Positions 5,664 through 7,275 of a stretch of DNA of 7,275 bases are shown piece after piece. The DNA is from an uncultured Pseudomonadota bacterium. GTDB taxonomy: Bacteria > Lernaellota > Lernaellaia > Lernaellales > Lernaellaceae. The stretch spans positions 1 through 7,275 of the forward strand of contig CALBTQ010000246.1 of NCBI GenBank assembly GCA_937967875.1. Reading direction: 5' to 3'. The notes under the pieces are model-generated. The model made no database searches. It had not been told where the DNA came from and saw only the letters and a program-made list of their open reading frames with translations. The position numbers and the translations under genes were made by a program. Position 1 is the stretch's first letter. Each line of letters starts with the position of its first letter.

Positions 5664-7109
5664 ATGTTCCGGACAATCGCCGTATTTTTCTTTGCGTTGA
5701 CGATTGCCTTGGTCGGTGGGATGGCTTGCGGCAGCGATGATGATGGAACGCTCAACGAATCCAACGCCGGTCCGAGCCCGTCGGACGACGATGACGACAA
5801 CGATGTCGGTCCGGTAGTCGATGACGACGATGACGATGACACCGAGGATGACGACACCATCGACGACGATACCTATGAAGGAGAAATCACCAGCATCTGG
5901 ATCGAGCCCGACTTCATTGCCGAGCCGCGCGGCACGGAAATCCAATACGTGGCCAACGGTTGGGGTACTGAGGGGCAAGTGGTGGAAAACGTGCCGGTCA
6001 ACTGGAGCGTCGGCAATTCCACGATTGCCGAAATCGACGAAAACGGTCTGGCGACGACGTTAAACAACGGCTCTACCCTGGTAACCGCCACCTTGAAGGA
6101 TAACGATCAAATCGCCATCAGCGGTACGCTCTATGTCAGCGGCGACGTATTCGTGCTGGACGGCAACGACGGCTATGTCGGCGTCATCGACATCTACGAC
6201 GATACGGTCGAGAATAATTATTTCATCCAGGATCTCCAGGCAACGCCGACCTCCTTGACGATTTACAATTTCCATTTCCTGGGCATCGGATACGACACCG
6301 GAACCTCGGGCGGCGTCCAGAATGCCGACCTCGATCCGGATAACCACGTGCTGTTGGATCAAATAGCGCTGCCGCCGAATCAATTCCCGCAGAGCCTGAC
6401 GACCGTCGATTGGATGCGCGTCTATCTCACGCAACCGGATACCGACACCTTGGCCGTGATCGGCCCGCAGGGAGTCAACTTCGGCGTCACCGGGTACATC
6501 TATTGTCGCGACGACGACCGGCCGACGGACGCGGTGTTTTTCGATCCGTTCCTCGTCGCCGCCATCAGCCGGAGCGATCCGGCTTTGAACGACTATAACG
6601 ACGGCGCGGTTTATTTTTACACCCAGGCGAACCTGCTGGTGCGCACGGTGGACATCGAGAATGAAAATCCCTTCGCGGTAACCGTGGCGACCGATGCAGA
6701 CAATAACGTGTTCTACCCGGTGATCAGCAGCGGCAAGCCGGGCGTGTCCTCGCCGCAGCTTCACCTGGTCAGCGCCGGCATGACCTTGGAGAATTCGATT
6801 CCGATCAACGCCTCGCCGGCGGTGATCGCGGCGGATCGGTCCAATCTGATCTGGATCGGCGACGGCGAAGATCCGTATGTGTATGTTTACAACATCGACG
6901 AAGAGGATTGGTTGTATTCACCGGAAAACCCGTTGGAACTGGCCGGCGCCGGATCGATCACCGCGATTCAGGTGTCCGCCGATCGCAAGGAAGCGTACAT
7001 CGGCGCGGCCAATGGGAAAGTTTACCTGTACGATATTCCGGCGCACGAAGTGAGCAAAACCTATTCGTTCGGGAGCGGTTTTCTCCCGATCGATATTGTG
7101 ATTTGGTAA
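5664..7109 (+). CDS. Secreted lipoprotein: Asp-rich linker, Big_2-like domain, probable beta-propeller
   Basis: This 481-residue protein starts with a signal peptide (hydrophobic 4-19) ending in GMAC, making Cys22 the likely lipidated residue; the lipobox is imperfect. Residues 25-70 are dominated by aspartate runs (five at 41-45, seven at 53-59, three each at 62-64 and 67-69), a flexible acidic linker. Residues about 74-158 look like a bacterial Ig-like Big_2 domain: VPVNWSVGNSTIAEIDENGLATTL is spread over 110-133 and followed by a strand (STLVTATL). From about 160 to the end, repeated short beta strands such as GDVFVLDGNDGYVGVIDI, DTLAVIG, GAVYFYT and GKVYLYDI suggest a YVTN/WD-like beta-propeller of uncertain blade number. 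It is probably exposed at the outer membrane. The function is not known; binding or adhesion is speculative. It is divergent from apbE, and the next gene begins 26 bases downstream. Confidence 0.85.
   Translation: MFRTIAVFFFALTIALVGGMACGSDDDGTLNESNAGPSPSDDDDDNDVGPVVDDDDDDDTEDDDTIDDDTYEGEITSIWIEPDFIAEPRGTEIQYVANGWGTEGQVVENVPVNWSVGNSTIAEIDENGLATTLNNGSTLVTATLKDNDQIAISGTLYVSGDVFVLDGNDGYVGVIDIYDDTVENNYFIQDLQATPTSLTIYNFHFLGIGYDTGTSGGVQNADLDPDNHVLLDQIALPPNQFPQSLTTVDWMRVYLTQPDTDTLAVIGPQGVNFGVTGYIYCRDDDRPTDAVFFDPFLVAAISRSDPALNDYNDGAVYFYTQANLLVRTVDIENENPFAVTVATDADNNVFYPVISSGKPGVSSPQLHLVSAGMTLENSIPINASPAVIAADRSNLIWIGDGEDPYVYVYNIDEEDWLYSPENPLELAGAGSITAIQVSADRKEAYIGAANGKVYLYDIPAHEVSKTYSFGSGFLPIDIVIW
5784..5870 (+). 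repeat. Aspartate-codon low-complexity tract
   Basis: GAC and GAT codons alternate irregularly over this stretch, encoding the acidic linker (residues 41-69) of the lipoprotein. It is a coding low-complexity region of the kind that expands or contracts by slippage, and mixed codon use suggests it is kept for its protein property. Assembly of such a tract from short reads may be inexact. Confidence 0.8.
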
Positions 7110-7122
7110 TTCAACCATTCAT

Positions 7123-7127
7123 AGGGT
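7123..7127 (+). promoter_or_regulatory. Shine-Dalgarno site of the truncated downstream gene
   Basis: AGGGT sits 8 bases before the GTG at 7136 and supports that codon as the start, ahead of the later in-frame ATG at 7163, which lacks a comparable site. Confidence 0.5.
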
Positions 7128-7135
7128 AGTATAAA

Positions 7136-7229
7136 GTGTCGAAACGTAAGAAGCCTCGTCTCATGCGGACGCCGCCGCCGACGTGGGGACCGGTTCTCGG
7201 TTTATTCGCCGCGGCGGCGGTGATCTCTT
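7136..7229 (+). CDS. 5' fragment of an unknown protein with N-terminal membrane or signal segment
   Basis: A GTG preceded by AGGGT opens a frame of 31 genomic codons before the adapter begins. The peptide starts MSKRKKPRLM, strongly basic, continues with RTPPPTWGPV and then enters a hydrophobic stretch (VLGLFAAAAVIS). That is the pattern of an inner-membrane anchor or signal sequence. If read on into the adapter, the frame meets a false TAG at 7250-7252, giving an apparent 38-residue protein that does not exist. It starts 26 bases after the Asp-linker lipoprotein and is probably cotranscribed with it. Too little remains to name the family. Confidence 0.6.
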
Positions 7230-7275
7230 AGATCGGAAGAGCGTCGTGTAGGGAAAGAGTGTAGATCTCGGTGGT
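7230..7275 (-). other. Illumina P5/TruSeq universal adapter, reverse complement (artefact)
   Basis: AGATCGGAAGAGCGTCGTG and the bases after it are the reverse complement of the TruSeq universal adapter, the sequence a read runs into when its insert is short. Positions 7230-7273 are the exact inverse of 1-44. Genomic sequence stops at 7229, inside the last gene. Confidence 0.98.

Noticed and set aside
5259..5978. 239-residue - strand frame spanning apbE and the divergent region
   Set aside because: It crosses two well supported genes and a promoter; its Val/Ile-rich start is the Asp-codon tract read backwards.
6060..6764. 234-residue - strand open frame inside the propeller lipoprotein
   Set aside because: Shadow of the + strand gene, without signal or ribosome site.
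7103..7135. Promoter TTGGTA/TAGTAT before the last gene
   Set aside because: The boxes are weak and initiation would fall after the GTG at 7136; the short gap to the upstream gene fits cotranscription better.
45..7229. CRISPR array, tRNA or rRNA gene, integrase or toxin-antitoxin pair
   Set aside because: I looked on both strands and saw no regularly spaced repeats, tRNA-like stems, rRNA segments or matching proteins.
1..7275. Terminal inverted repeats of a transposon or linear element
   Set aside because: The repeats are Illumina adapter sequence; no transposase, integrase or target-site duplication is present.

Overview
The window is an assembled contig of about 7.2 kb. Illumina P5/TruSeq adapter sequence is attached to both ends (1-44 and 7230-7275), so the biological sequence runs from 45 to 7229. 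The content suggests a Gram-negative, diderm bacterium with fairly GC-rich coding sequence: there is a BamB-type outer-membrane assembly lipoprotein, several lipoprotein signal peptides, and a YfgM-like membrane-anchored TPR protein. The secreted lipoprotein with a long poly-aspartate linker resembles proteins common in deltaproteobacterial-type lineages (Myxococcota, Bradymonadota and relatives). That placement is an inference. No 16S rRNA or other phylogenetic marker is present.

Left part, + strand: the C-terminal end of miaB (tRNA methylthiotransferase, TRAM domain) is followed by a BFN/DUF151 'bifunctional nuclease' family protein. A short VanZ-family membrane protein comes next, starting at a GTG that overlaps the BFN stop by 4 bases. 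A good sigma70-type promoter lies in the last codons of the VanZ gene. It probably drives the next pair: a YfgM-like TPR membrane protein and a BamB-like eight-motif PQQ beta-propeller lipoprotein, whose start and stop codons overlap (TGATG). The yfgM-bamB order is also found in E. coli, which supports both assignments.

Middle: 3420-3683 is a gene-free gap between converging genes, with one weak hairpin plus T-run. On the - strand, apbE (FAD:protein FMN transferase, predicted lipoprotein) is followed by a translationally coupled gene (TTGA overlap). That gene encodes a 282-aa, membrane-anchored, helix-rich protein I do not recognise.

Right part: a short divergent intergenic region carries a clear promoter for a + strand lipoprotein. 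This protein has a signal peptide, an Asp-rich linker, a Big_2-like Ig fold and a probable beta-propeller. A new gene starts 26 bp after it with a GTG and a Shine-Dalgarno sequence, and is cut off after 31 codons by the adapter.

Most of the window is ordinary housekeeping and envelope biology. I see no mobile element, CRISPR array, RNA gene or defence system. The least explained items are the ApbE-coupled coiled-coil membrane protein and the Asp-linker propeller lipoprotein.
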